64,000 nucleotides of DNA. Source: DATJGR01 sp963735085 (GTDB taxonomy: Bacteria; Pseudomonadota; Gammaproteobacteria; Pseudomonadales; Azotimanducaceae). The DNA lies in assembly GCA_963735085.1 (NCBI GenBank), contig CAVTJP010000005.1:1798001-1862000 (forward strand). Reading direction: 5' to 3'. Shown here piece by piece: positions 51,347 through 59,481 of the stretch. The notes beneath the pieces are model-generated. The model saw only the letters and a program-made list of their open reading frames with translations, did not search any database and was not told where the DNA came from. Positions within the stretch are counted from its first letter, which is position 1, and each line of letters opens with the position of its first letter. A program made the translations under genes and the position numbers.

Positions 51347-52669
51347 TCACGCCGCGGCGGCTGCGACGCGCGGATAGTAGCGACCGAGCGTTACCGCGCG
51401 GGCAAGATAGAACAGCAGCAGCGACGCCCATAGACCGTGATTGCCGTATGCGGATGAGAGCGGCCACCACGCCAGCATGAAGATCGCCAGCGACAGCGCC
51501 ATGGCGTTGCGCATTTCGCCGGTACGCGTGGCGCCGATGAAGACGCCGTCGAGCAGGAAACAGGCGACCGATGCGACCGGGGCGACGGCCGCCCACGGTA
51601 GATAGACTCGCGCGGCGGCCCTGACAGCAGGATCGGTGGACAACGCATTGACGAACGGCCCTCCGAACGACAGGAACGCAATCGTCAGCGCGATTGCGAT
51701 GCCGCCGGCCCAGATGGTCGCGAGGCGCACCGCGTCGTGCAGCGCCGCACGCGACCGTCCGCCCACGGATTTGCCGACCAGCGCCTCTGCCGCGAATGCA
51801 AACGCATCCAGCAGGTACGCCGACAACGAGACAAATTGCATCAGCACGACGTTTGCCGCCAGCACCACGTCGCCCGCCCGCGCGCCTTCCGCGGTGAACC
51901 AACTCAGCACGAAGATCAGACAGAGCGTGCGCAGCATGATGTCGCGGTTCACAGCGAGACTGCGCGCAATGCGGTCCGGCTGTTTGATGCGCGCCCAGTC
52001 CCAGGTGCCGCCTATTGTTGCCAGCTCGCGACGAGCCAGAGACAGGCCAACGAAAGTCGCAGCGACTTCGGCAATGAGGGTCCCGGCCGCGACGCCCTGC
52101 ACCGCCCAGCCGAAACCCAGCACGAAGACCACGTCCAGGACGATGTTCACGCCGTTCATGAATACCTGGACGATGAGTGCGGTGCCGGCCCGCTGGCGGC
52201 CAATGAACCAGCCGAGCAGCGCGTAGTTCGCCAACGTGAACGGCGCGCTCCAGATACGGATTGCGAAGTAACGCTGCGCGAGTTCTTCCACTTCGGAGCT
52301 GCCGTGCACCAGGGCGAACGCCACAGCTTGAATGGGCCACTGCAGAACGATCAGAACCAGCCCCAACACACCGGCAATCACCAGCGCGCGGCCGAGAGCG
52401 GCGCGCACTTCATCACGGTCATCGGCGCCATGTGCCTGCGCGGTGAGCCCGGTGGTGCCCATGCGTAGAAATCCGAAGCCCCAGTAGACGAAGTTGAAGA
52501 TCATCGCGCCGATCGCGATTGCCCCGATGTACGCGGCGTCGGGGATCTGGCCGACTACGGCCGTGTCGGCGAGGCCCAGCAGTGGCGTGGAGAGGTTCGA
52601 GATCACGATCGGACCCGCGATGCGCAATACGGTGCGGTTGTCGATCTCTACGGCGGAACGTCGCGACAC
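51347..52669 (-). CDS. MATE-family efflux transporter (DinF-like)
   Basis: A 440-residue transporter with 12 predicted membrane helices in two six-helix halves. LRIAGPIVISNLSTPLLGLADTAVVG is the MATE start, and YWGFGFLRMGTTGLTAQAHGADD is close to DinF. It would export drugs or metabolites using Na+ or H+. It starts with GTG at 52669. It converges on mtgA with only nine bases between the stops, and is divergent from the second VapBC module. Confidence 0.92.
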   Translation of the reverse strand: MSRRSAVEIDNRTVLRIAGPIVISNLSTPLLGLADTAVVGQIPDAAYIGAIAIGAMIFNFVYWGFGFLRMGTTGLTAQAHGADDRDEVRAALGRALVIAGVLGLVLIVLQWPIQAVAFALVHGSSEVEELAQRYFAIRIWSAPFTLANYALLGWFIGRQRAGTALIVQVFMNGVNIVLDVVFVLGFGWAVQGVAAGTLIAEVAATFVGLSLARRELATIGGTWDWARIKQPDRIARSLAVNRDIMLRTLCLIFVLSWFTAEGARAGDVVLAANVVLMQFVSLSAYLLDAFAFAAEALVGKSVGGRSRAALHDAVRLATIWAGGIAIALTIAFLSFGGPFVNALSTDPAVRAAARVYLPWAAVAPVASVACFLLDGVFIGATRTGEMRNAMALSLAIFMLAWWPLSSAYGNHGLWASLLLFYLARAVTLGRYYPRVAAAAA

Positions 52670-52767
52670 GGCGTGCGGTTATTGTTGTTGTGGAAAACGG
52701 GGGATCCCGCGGCAGCATAGTCGGAGTCGCTGCAGGAAAACAAAGTGAGAGCCACGATCCCTGTGCT

Positions 52768-52783
52768 TGCATAATGCATGCAT
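52768..52783. promoter_or_regulatory. Promoter/operator of VapBC module 2
   Basis: TGCATAATGCA (52768-52778) is a perfect palindrome and overlaps ATGCATGCAT (52774-52783). CATAAT inside it could be a -10 box, so repressor binding would block transcription. The TGCAT half-site also occurs in the presumed operator of VapBC module 1. Confidence 0.5.
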
Positions 52784-52801
52784 CACGGTCAGGATGCGTT
52801 C

Positions 52802-53038
52802 ATGTCTGTCCAGATCACCATTCGCGACGTGCCGGAGGCAGTACGCGCCGAGCTTGCGTCCCGTGCCGCATTGCAGCGCAAATCGATGCAGGCCTACCTG
52901 CGCGACGAACTGCAACGGATCGCTTCGCGACCTAGCCTGGAATCCTGGCTCGAAGGTGTGCGCGAACGAAAGCAGGCGGCCGGTACGCGGGTTCGGGCTT
53001 CGACGCTGCTCCGCGCGCGAGATTCGGATCGCAAGTGA
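52802..53038 (+). CDS. vapB: FitA/VapB-type antitoxin
   Basis: A 78-residue antitoxin starting MSVQITIRDVPEAVRAEL, an Arc-type ribbon-helix-helix segment like that of FitA. AALQRKSMQAYLRDELQRIA is the second helix. The basic tail, with RERKQAAGTRVRAS, is the toxin-binding end. Start ATG at 52802. The stop overlaps the toxin start by four bases (GTGA). It differs in sequence from the antitoxin at 36136, so the two modules are unlikely to cross-talk. Confidence 0.88.
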   Translation: MSVQITIRDVPEAVRAELASRAALQRKSMQAYLRDELQRIASRPSLESWLEGVRERKQAAGTRVRASTLLRARDSDRK

Positions 53039-53430
53039 CCGTAGTCATCGACGCTTCGGTACTCACCGCGGCGCTGATCGATGTTGGTCCTGCGGGGCGC
53101 TGGTCGGAGTCGGCGATCGAAAGTGATTTCATCAGCGCACCTGAACTGGTGCTGGTAGAGACGACCAATGTCCTGCGTCGACTCGAGCGAGCGAAGCGCA
53201 TTTCGGCTTTCGAAGCCGCCAGTGCATTTCGCGACCTGTTGCGTCTCGATCTCGAACTCTATCCATTCGGTCCTTTCGCAGCGCGGACTTGGGCGCTGAG
53301 GGACAACTTCACCAGTTACGACGCCTGGTACGTCGCGCTAGCCGAGGCGCTGGAGTGTCCACTCGCTACCCTGGATCGCAAACTCGCGCGTGCCAGCGGC
53401 GCAGCGTGCCGGTTTCTGACGCCTCAATAG
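53035..53430 (+). CDS. vapC: VapC-type PIN-domain toxin
   Basis: A 131-residue PIN nuclease. D6 in VVIDASVLTAALI, the Glu in LVLVETTNVLRRLE, the Asp in TSYDAWYVALAEAL and the Asp in LATLDRKLARA make the complete acidic site. The GTG start is coupled to the antitoxin. PIN toxins of this length cleave tRNA or rRNA. It converges on the HxlR-type gene with 30 bases between the stops. Confidence 0.9.
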   Translation: MTVVIDASVLTAALIDVGPAGRWSESAIESDFISAPELVLVETTNVLRRLERAKRISAFEAASAFRDLLRLDLELYPFGPFAARTWALRDNFTSYDAWYVALAEALECPLATLDRKLARASGAACRFLTPQ

Positions 53431-53460
53431 AACAGCGACAATAGAAGAACGTTCGACTCG

Positions 53461-53937
53461 TCAGTTCCGTTTTCTGATCCCGGTGCTGGCGCCCGGCCCC
53501 GGCGTCGCGCGGACCTCGCGCGGCGCCAACACGCGGCCATCGGCACTACGCACCGACATTTGTTCGATCGGCTCACCTGTGGCGCGTTCGACGAATATCA
53601 CGCGCTTGCCCTTCGCGTGCGCTTTGTAACGGTCGCCCCAGTGGGTCATCGATAGCAGCACCGGCTGCAAGTCGAGCCCTTTCGGCGTCAACACGTATTC
53701 GAATCGGCCAGCCTCCACGGGACGCTTCTCGAAGATACCTTCGCTAACGAGTCGATTGAGGCGTGAAGTGAGGATGTTGCGGGCGATGCCGAGACTCTTC
53801 TGAAATTCTTCGAAGCGTTTTCTGCCGAAGAAGGCATCGCGCAGGATCAACAGTGTCCATCGTTCGCCGATGACGTCGAGCGTCAGCGCGAGCGAGCAAT
53901 TCATGTGGTCGAACGATTTGAGTTTCATGCCGGGCAT
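53461..53937 (-). CDS. HxlR-family transcriptional regulator
   Basis: A 158-residue winged-helix regulator. CSLALTLDVIGERWTLLILRD is the diagnostic HxlR start, RKRFEEFQKSLGIARNILTSRLNRL the DNA-recognition helix, and FEYVLTPKGLDLQPVL the wing. The C-terminal tail of about 55 residues (GEPIEQMSVRSADGRVL) is longer than usual. It is divergent from a crotonase operon, with two copies of an operator-like palindrome in between, so it probably represses both directions. The ligand would be an aromatic or CoA-linked metabolite; that is inference. Confidence 0.9.
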   Translation of the reverse strand: MPGMKLKSFDHMNCSLALTLDVIGERWTLLILRDAFFGRKRFEEFQKSLGIARNILTSRLNRLVSEGIFEKRPVEAGRFEYVLTPKGLDLQPVLLSMTHWGDRYKAHAKGKRVIFVERATGEPIEQMSVRSADGRVLAPREVRATPGPGASTGIRKRN

Positions 53938-53948
53938 TGTAGCTGGAC

Positions 53949-53997
53949 AGTTGCGTCACGCAACTTACGGCGATACAGTGCGTTTCGTCATGCAACT
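53949..53997. promoter_or_regulatory. Paired operators for the HxlR regulator
   Basis: AGTTGCGTCACGCAACT (53949-53965) is a perfect 17-bp palindrome. CGTTTCGTCATGCAACT (53981-53997) is a second, imperfect copy whose right half, GCAACT, is identical. Centres are 32 bases apart, about three helical turns, so two dimers could sit on one face of the DNA. Both lie between the regulator and the divergent operon. They are the clearest operator pair in the window. Confidence 0.7.
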
Positions 53998-54045
53998 GAT
54001 ATGTATGACCGAACGAGCGTGCAGAACACAACAAAGGAGACACTT

Positions 54046-54891
54046 GTGGCCGCGACGACACTGGACACCGGGACGGATCAACTGTTGTGCGGCGTCGAGA
54101 ATGGCGTCGCGACGATTACGCTCAATCGCCCAGACAAGCGCAACGCGCTGTCGAACGAACTGACTCCGGCACTTCGGCAGACGTTGCTAACGGTCGAAGC
54201 AGACCCGACGGTGCGTTGTGTGGTCATCACCGGCGTGGGCAAGGCGTTCTGCTCGGGCGGCGACGTGTCGGGTATGGGCAACAGCGCGCCGACCCCGGCC
54301 GATGGGTCGCGTGCGACGCCGCGCCCAACCGTGGAAGACGCGATCCGCAGACTGCAACACGGCCAGGAAACGCTGACCTTGCGGCTGTTCGATCTCACGA
54401 AACCGACGATTGCGGCGCTGCCGGGCGCGGCGGCCGGGGCAGGTATGTCGATCGCGCTGGCGTGCGATTTGCGCATCGCGGCGCAGAGTGCGTTCATCAC
54501 GACGGCCTTCGCGAACATCGGCTTGTCGGGCGATTACGGTGGCAGTTGGCTGTTGACGCAACTTGTCGGTGTCGCCCGCGCAAAAGAACTCTATTACACG
54601 AGCCGCCGCGTCGGTGCCGAAGAGGGGCTCGCGCTGGGCCTCTTCAACGAGGTGGTCGCCGACGACGAATTGATGGTCCGCACGCGCAGCCTCGCTGAAT
54701 CGATTGCGTCGGGTCCGCCAATTGCGTTGCGCTACATGAAAGAGAACCTCAACCGAGCCGTTGGTGTGGACCTGCGCAGCGCGCTCGCGTTGGAGGCGGA
54801 CCGCATGGTCCGCTGCACGCGCACCGAAGATCACCGCGAAGCGGTCGGCGCGTTCATCGCCAAACGTAAACCCACCTTCCAGGGAAAATGA
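54046..54891 (+). CDS. Crotonase-family protein, PaaG-like isomerase
   Basis: A 281-residue crotonase. The oxyanion-hole motifs are FCSGGDVSG and LPGAAAGAGMS. Hydratase glutamates are absent. An Asp in GLSGDYGGSWLL matches the catalytic Asp of PaaG (1,2-epoxyphenylacetyl-CoA isomerase; consensus GLVPDSGG), and the following LTQLVG fits too. Isomerase on a CoA thioester is the best call. The GTG at 54046 has a strong AAAGGAG site and is preferred; an ATG at 54001 is in frame. It is the first gene of a three-gene operon that continues with a GST-kappa-like and a hydratase gene. Confidence 0.87.
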   Translation: MAATTLDTGTDQLLCGVENGVATITLNRPDKRNALSNELTPALRQTLLTVEADPTVRCVVITGVGKAFCSGGDVSGMGNSAPTPADGSRATPRPTVEDAIRRLQHGQETLTLRLFDLTKPTIAALPGAAAGAGMSIALACDLRIAAQSAFITTAFANIGLSGDYGGSWLLTQLVGVARAKELYYTSRRVGAEEGLALGLFNEVVADDELMVRTRSLAESIASGPPIALRYMKENLNRAVGVDLRSALALEADRMVRCTRTEDHREAVGAFIAKRKPTFQGK

Positions 54892-55517
54892 GCATGGCCA
54901 CCAGCAAGGTTGAATTCCTGTTCGATTTCGGCAGCCCGAATGCGTATCTGAGCCATCTTGTGATTCCACAGATCGAAGCGCGCACCGGCGTCAAGTTCGA
55001 CTACGTGCCGGTGCTGCTTGGCGGCGTATTCAAAGCGACGAACAACGTCTCCCCTGCGGTATCGCTGCAGGGGATCAAGAACAAACCACAGTACACGCAA
55101 CTCGAAACGCGCCGCTTTCTTGCACAGCACGACATCACCCGGTACACGCCGAATCCATTTTTCCCGGTGAACACGCTGACGATCATGCGTGGCGCCGTGT
55201 TCGCACAGCGTGAAGGGCTCCTCGAACGCTATGTCGATGAGGTGTATCGCCACATGTGGGCCGAGCCGAAAAAGATGGATGAGCTCGATGTCATCGCGGC
55301 TGCGCTGAACGAATCCGGGCTGCCGAGCGAAGCGATTCTAGCGGGCACGCAATTGCCTTGGGTCAAACAGCAGTTGATCGCCAATGTGGAAAATGCGGTC
55401 GCGCGCGGTGTGTTTGGCTCGCCCAGCTTCTTCGTCGGCGATGAACTGTATTTCGGCAAGGACCGGCTGCGAGATGTGGAAGAAGAGATCCGGCGACAGG
55501 GCAAACATGATGAGTAG
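54888..55517 (+). CDS. 2-Hydroxychromene-2-carboxylate isomerase/GST kappa-like protein
   Basis: A 209-residue DsbA-fold protein. The N-terminal VEFLFDFGSPNAYLSHLVIP has the active Ser (S16) that activates glutathione in place of a CxxC. NTLTIMRGAVFAQREG is the family middle and GVFGSPSFFVGDELYFGKDRL the end. NahD-type isomerases act in naphthalene and aromatic breakdown; others accept different ring-opened compounds. The ATG overlaps the crotonase stop by four bases. With crotonases on both sides this suggests breakdown of an aromatic or alicyclic acid. Confidence 0.9.
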   Translation: MSMATSKVEFLFDFGSPNAYLSHLVIPQIEARTGVKFDYVPVLLGGVFKATNNVSPAVSLQGIKNKPQYTQLETRRFLAQHDITRYTPNPFFPVNTLTIMRGAVFAQREGLLERYVDEVYRHMWAEPKKMDELDVIAAALNESGLPSEAILAGTQLPWVKQQLIANVENAVARGVFGSPSFFVGDELYFGKDRLRDVEEEIRRQGKHDE

Positions 55518-56301
55518 TTCCAACGATGCAGGTGAGGTGCGAACGCAGCGCGACGATCGCATTCTCACGATTACGGTTGATCGCACGGCAAAGATGAACG
55601 GCTTCACGCCGGAAATGTTCGATGCGTTGTCAGATGCGCTGACGCAGCTCGATGTGGACCCGGACCTGTGGGTTGGCGTCGTCACCTTCGCGGGCTCGCA
55701 CACGACGGCCGGCCTGGATCTACCGCGCTTCGCAGCCGCGTTTGCATCCGACGATCGTAATGCCCTCGATGAACGGGTGGATGCGTTTGCGTTGAAGCGC
55801 CGCTGCAGCAAGCCTGTCGTGATGGCCGTGCAGGGTGTCACGTTCACGATCGGAATCGAGATGCTGCTCGCCGCAGACATCGTGGTTGCGGCGGATGATT
55901 GCCGCTTCTGCCAGATGGAGCCGAAGCGTGGACTCGCGGTGTTCGGCGGCGCGCACGTGCGCTACGTCGAACGCGCCGGCTGGGGCAACGCGATGTACCA
56001 CCTGCTGCGCGCCGATGAATTTGGCGCTGCCCGCGCGTTGCAACTCGGCTTTGTTCAGGAGGTTGTACCGGCGGGGCAGCAGATCGAACGTGCGCAGGCG
56101 ATCGCTGCCGAGATCTGTACGCTGGCACCGCTGGCGGTTCGGGAAATCAAACGCGGCGCGCTCACCTACCTCGCGGAGGGCGAGCAGGCCGCATTCGCCG
56201 AGATCCCGAGCATGCGGTCGCGAACGGTCAAGTCGAAGGACTTTGCCGAAGGTCTCGCGTCGTTCCGTGAAAAGCGCACCCCGCGTTTCGAAGGTCGCTG
56301 A
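55507..56301 (+). CDS. Enoyl-CoA hydratase-family protein
   Basis: A 264-residue crotonase. Unlike the other three in the window, it keeps both hydratase glutamates: one in IGIEMLLAADI, the second in FCQMEPKRGLAV. Hydration of an unsaturated acyl-CoA is thus plausible. The oxyanion-hole region is HTTAGLDLP. The start is the ATG at 55507 (a second follows at once), overlapping the preceding gene by 11 bases. It ends with FREKRTPRFEG, the usual crotonase end. It closes the HxlR-flanked operon. Confidence 0.88.
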   Translation: MMSSSNDAGEVRTQRDDRILTITVDRTAKMNGFTPEMFDALSDALTQLDVDPDLWVGVVTFAGSHTTAGLDLPRFAAAFASDDRNALDERVDAFALKRRCSKPVVMAVQGVTFTIGIEMLLAADIVVAADDCRFCQMEPKRGLAVFGGAHVRYVERAGWGNAMYHLLRADEFGAARALQLGFVQEVVPAGQQIERAQAIAAEICTLAPLAVREIKRGALTYLAEGEQAAFAEIPSMRSRTVKSKDFAEGLASFREKRTPRFEGR

Positions 56302-56441
56302 CGGCGAAACCGCCTGGATTTCTCGAAACAGCGAGCCCATCAAACGCGAAATCAGAGTCGTTGACGAGGGGTTCCCCGTTGGGCGTACCCTTCGTTGTCT
56401 GTCCGATACGCGTCGTTCACTGACGAACGGCGGCATTCCTC

Positions 56442-56837
56442 GTGACGTGTGAGACGGAGTACCAGCATTTGATCGAACACACTCTCGACACTACCGACGC
56501 CATTCTTTATGTGCATCCACAGTCTCCGCTCGAAGAGGAAGACTTCGTGCAATTGGCGAAGTCGGCGGATTCCTATATCCGGGAAGTGGGAGATCTACGG
56601 GGTCTCATCATCGAGGCTCCCACATTCCCTGGATGGAGAAGCCTGGGAGCGATGGTGATGCACTTTCGCTTCGTGCGAGATCATCACAAGCACATCAAGA
56701 AAATTGGCCTGGTCACCGACTCGCCTCTCGGGAGTATGGCAGAGACTCTGGCGTCTCACTTCGTATCGGCGGAAATTAGGCACTTCCCCGCCGGGGAACG
56801 CGAGGCCGCCAAGCATTGGGTCATGGATCGCGATTGA
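56442..56837 (+). CDS. SpoIIAA/STAS-like protein
   Basis: A 131-residue protein of the SpoIIAA-like (DUF3478) family, which has a STAS/CRAL-TRIO-like fold. Typical stretches are LRGLIIEAPTFPGWRSLGAM, HFRFVRDHHKHIKKIGLVTDS, and the end HFPAGEREAAKHWVM. Function is unknown; it may bind lipid or act at the membrane. It starts with GTG at 56442. The region is less GC-rich than its surroundings, a sign of recent transfer. Bases 56302-56441 hold nothing recognisable. Confidence 0.8.
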   Translation: MTCETEYQHLIEHTLDTTDAILYVHPQSPLEEEDFVQLAKSADSYIREVGDLRGLIIEAPTFPGWRSLGAMVMHFRFVRDHHKHIKKIGLVTDSPLGSMAETLASHFVSAEIRHFPAGEREAAKHWVMDRD

Positions 56838-56916
56838 TATGCCCAAGGAGTTGGAGGCCTGGTTATGTGCGAATCCGACGGTTTTCTTCGACGAACAGCT
56901 TCTGGAACTTACCCAT

Positions 56917-56947
56917 TACTCTTGAGTCTCTACTACTCTTGAGTCTC
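56917..56947. repeat. Short direct repeat
   Basis: TACTCTTGAGTCTC occurs twice, at 56917-56930 and 56934-56947, with a three-base spacer. It lies between the SpoIIAA-like gene and a small membrane protein gene. It may be a slippage product; no function is suggested. Confidence 0.6.
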
Positions 56948-57005
56948 CATAGATGCGCTGATTGTGACTTCGCCGCTCTATGTTGCTCGACCCCGGGAGA
57001 TTTTC

Positions 57006-57326
57006 ATGCAGTTTGATCAGGGACCCCAGAGACTTGGATATCGCGGCAGCGTGGGTTCGCGCGCCGGGGACGTCTTGGTGAAGGTGGTGGCCGTGACTGC
57101 AGGAATAGTCCTGCTGATGAGTGCTTTCGTGCTCTCACTGGTGTTCTTCGCCGTCGCCTTTACTGTCGTCCTGGTCGCGGGTGGGTACCTGTGGTGGAAG
57201 ACACGCGATCTGCGCAAACAGATGCGGGCACAGATGCAGGAACAGATGCAGCCGCGGCGTTCCGATGATGATGTGATCGAAGGAGTGGTGATTCACAAAA
57301 CAGAAGCCACAGTCCGGGCAGATTGA
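57006..57326 (+). CDS. Small membrane protein
   Basis: A 106-residue protein that I cannot assign to a named family. A hydrophilic start (QFDQGPQRLGYRG) is followed by about 45 hydrophobic residues (36-80) that form two close membrane helices. A basic, Gln-rich segment comes next (RKQMRAQMQEQMQ), then an acidic end (SDDDVIEGVVI). Start ATG at 57006 after GGGAGA. An in-frame start at 56964 is less likely. The coding pattern looks real. Confidence 0.6.
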   Translation: MQFDQGPQRLGYRGSVGSRAGDVLVKVVAVTAGIVLLMSAFVLSLVFFAVAFTVVLVAGGYLWWKTRDLRKQMRAQMQEQMQPRRSDDDVIEGVVIHKTEATVRAD

Positions 57327-57396
57327 CAGACCGATCGCGGGGCATTCGGCCCGCCGGTACCGATTTGACCGCCGCGAGATAGCGCATTGTCCGCGG

Positions 57397-57508
57397 TGCC
57401 GATCCACCTCCGTGGATCGGCATGAGCGGGCGCAGCGCGAACTGCAGCTGACGACCGTCAGCTGAAAATAGTAATAGTGTAGTGCGCCGTATGCGGCGCA
57501 CTACACTA
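57397..57508. repeat. Triple hairpin, with palindromic repeat copy 3
   Basis: Three perfect hairpins follow one another. TGCCGATCCAC/GTGGATCGGCA with loop CTCC spans 57397-57422. CAGCTGAC/GTCAGCTG spans 57445-57464. TAGTGTAGTGCGCCG/CGGCGCACTACACTA with loop TATG spans 57475-57508. The third is the most perfect member of the repeat family also seen at 13112 and 22738. The array fills most of the gap between two converging genes (57327-57516) and could stop transcription from both sides. Confidence 0.8.
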
Positions 57509-57516
57509 GCGGTGCG

Positions 57517-58020
57517 TCATGGCATCCGCACCGCCGTGGCCTTCGCGCAACCGCTCGGTGGCACCTTCTCGCCGGCGCTGTTGTAGAACGTCACCAGCAG
57601 ATCGCTCGCCCAGTGGTCGCGATCCTGCATTTCGATGCTGTGATCGAAGGTCTGAGTACCGCGGACGTACCTGGTGCTGTTGACACTGTCGAACAGCACA
57701 AATGCCTGGTAGTGCGAGCGGTAGGTCCGACGCCCGGTGTACTCCCAATGCCCTTGCCCGCTACTGCGCTGGCCGGGTTCGAACCCCAGCCCCGACGTCG
57801 TCTCCGCCACGGTGCCACCCGCGGCAAACGTCACGTACGACAGGATCGTTACCGGAAGTGGTGTGCCGCTGTCGCAATCGACTGGGTTGATTGTCACTTG
57901 CCACGGCCCGTGAATGGTCGTCAGGGGCCACCATTTTTCGCTGCCGCCTGCTGTCGCCGCCATCGATGTGGCCAGTGCGAACGCCGCAATTGTGGATCGT
58001 GGAATCACATTCATTTTCAT
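57517..58020 (-). CDS. Secreted hypothetical protein
   Basis: A protein of about 167 residues with a signal peptide (STIAAFALATSMAATAGG, cleavage near residue 24-26), then a domain with HGPWQVTINPVDCDSG, LSYVTFAAGGTVAETTS, HWEYTGRRTYRSHYQAF and a C-terminal Cys in SGCAKATAVRMP. The pattern of a GxW start and repeated beta-strands recalls lipocalin-like or DUF-type exported proteins; no name can be given. Starts at 58029, 58020 and 58014 are all possible; the long open frame upstream has no family signal. Confidence 0.65.
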   Translation of the reverse strand: MKMNVIPRSTIAAFALATSMAATAGGSEKWWPLTTIHGPWQVTINPVDCDSGTPLPVTILSYVTFAAGGTVAETTSGLGFEPGQRSSGQGHWEYTGRRTYRSHYQAFVLFDSVNSTRYVRGTQTFDHSIEMQDRDHWASDLLVTFYNSAGEKVPPSGCAKATAVRMP

Positions 58021-58029
58021 GTCATGCAT

Positions 58030-58467
58030 CTCCATGGCCGGCGGGATTGCCGGACCTCCGCTTCGCAAGGTGCCGCAGCGGTCCGTCCGGTTCTTTGGGC
58101 CGCAGTGAATTGTTATGAAAATTCGTGAATTCGAACTCTTGGTGCTGCCAACACGTCGGCGCCGATGCGGATCGAGCCGAATGTCGGCATGCGGCAGAAC
58201 AGCCGTTTCCAGTATTCGGTCAAACCGCGATGTTTTTCTACCTTCTGCGCCGGCTCGTGCTCGATATGCCGGCAAAGTATTTTGGGTTACGCGACGCCGG
58301 CGGCATCGTGATGGCATATGTATCCGGCGTATCGGTGGTGCCGCAGGTTCAAGGCGGCTTATCCCAACTCTCTGCTGCAATACTTCTGAGCCATTCGGAA
58401 CGGTGAGCGTCACGCCTACCGTCGGCGCATCTGCAGCGATAGACTCTTGCGGCGACGAGGAGCAGAC
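58030..58467. other. Gap without recognisable gene
   Basis: A stretch of 438 bases between the divergent secreted protein and the TIR-domain gene. Short open frames exist on both strands (for example 58125-58406 plus), but none has a ribosome site, domain pattern or neighbour that supports it. It may be decayed coding DNA. The right end contains GAGGAG, the likely ribosome site of the TIR gene. Confidence 0.5.
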
Positions 58468-59481
58468 GTGCCCGACCGACCGCTTCCGAGCTATTCCGGT
58501 GATGCCCCGTACTTCTTCGTGAGCTACGGCCACGACGATGCCGCACTGGTCCACCCGGAGATGCGCGCCCTGCAGGAAGCCGGCTTCCACCTCTGGTACG
58601 ACGACGGCATCCACGTCGGCGCGGTGTGGCGGCAAGCCATCGCCGATGCGCTTTCCAATGCGGCCGGCATGGTGTTCTTCGCCTGCCGGTCGTCAGTCGA
58701 ATCGGACAACTGCCTCAAGGAACTGAACTTCGCGCTCGACGAAAGCAAGCCCGTGCTGGTCCTCAAGCTCGATGACACGAAATTGCCGAGCCTGCTGCGG
58801 CTGACGTTGTCGGACCGGCAGATGCTCGACCGAACGAGCTTCAGCGACGACGGATACCGCAAGCGATTGATCGACGCGATGGCCGCGATTGCACCGCCGT
58901 CTCCGCGGTCGAGTCAGAATCTCGAATCACGAAAGACTCCGACGCCGTCGCTCGCTGTGCAGGCGCTCGCCACCGAAGACGCGGGAGCCGTGTTCTGGGC
59001 GGCGGGGCTGGTCGACGATCTGGCGATCTTGTTGGGGCATCGTTCGCAGCAAGGGTGCTCGGTAACCCACAATCCGGAACGCGATCCGGCCGTGCTCGGT
59101 CGCGCGCTGGAAGTCAACTACGTGGTGTCGGGCAGCGTGCGTCGCGCCGATGCTCACTACCGTGTCAACCTCAAGCTGACCCACACTGGGAGCGACGGCC
59201 AAGTTTGGAGCCAACGCTACAACGAATCGGGCGATGGCATCGAAGCTTCCGACGCGATCTGTCGGGCTGCCGCAATCGACATTTCGACAGCGATGATGCG
59301 CCGCGAGTACGAACGCGCGATGGCGACTGACGACGAGCAGCTCGACGCGTTTGGGCTCTGCCTCAAGGCAGGGGGAACGACCGGTGGTTGGAGGACGAGG
59401 CGGGATCGCGACGCCAGCATGGCGCGACTACGACTCGCGCTCGAGCGTGATCCCAATTTCCTAATGGCGCACTCCCTCTGA
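58468..59481 (+). CDS. TIR-domain protein with TolB_N-like segment; 5' part of a split gene
   Basis: A 337-residue protein. Residues 15 to about 140 form a TIR domain: PYFFVSYGHDD, HLWYDDGIHVGAVWRQAI, and the αC helix NCLKELNFAL with the presumed NADase glutamate E85. Residues about 165-270 resemble the TolB_N-like module of adenylate cyclase and CadC-type proteins: ALEVNYVVSGSVRRADAHYRVNLKL and GQVWSQRYNESG. The frame then enters a TPR (LALERDPNFLMAHSL) and meets a stop. The TPR continues in the next frame from an ATG that shares the stop (TGATG). A single-base loss is the simplest cause. GTG at 58468 follows GAGGAG. Confidence 0.8.
   Translation: MPDRPLPSYSGDAPYFFVSYGHDDAALVHPEMRALQEAGFHLWYDDGIHVGAVWRQAIADALSNAAGMVFFACRSSVESDNCLKELNFALDESKPVLVLKLDDTKLPSLLRLTLSDRQMLDRTSFSDDGYRKRLIDAMAAIAPPSPRSSQNLESRKTPTPSLAVQALATEDAGAVFWAAGLVDDLAILLGHRSQQGCSVTHNPERDPAVLGRALEVNYVVSGSVRRADAHYRVNLKLTHTGSDGQVWSQRYNESGDGIEASDAICRAAAIDISTAMMRREYERAMATDDEQLDAFGLCLKAGGTTGGWRTRRDRDASMARLRLALERDPNFLMAHSL

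Noticed and set aside
57517..58635. 372-codon version of the secreted protein
   Set aside because: The signal peptide begins near 58014-58029; the upstream residues are Arg-rich with no family pattern and overlap the TIR gene start.
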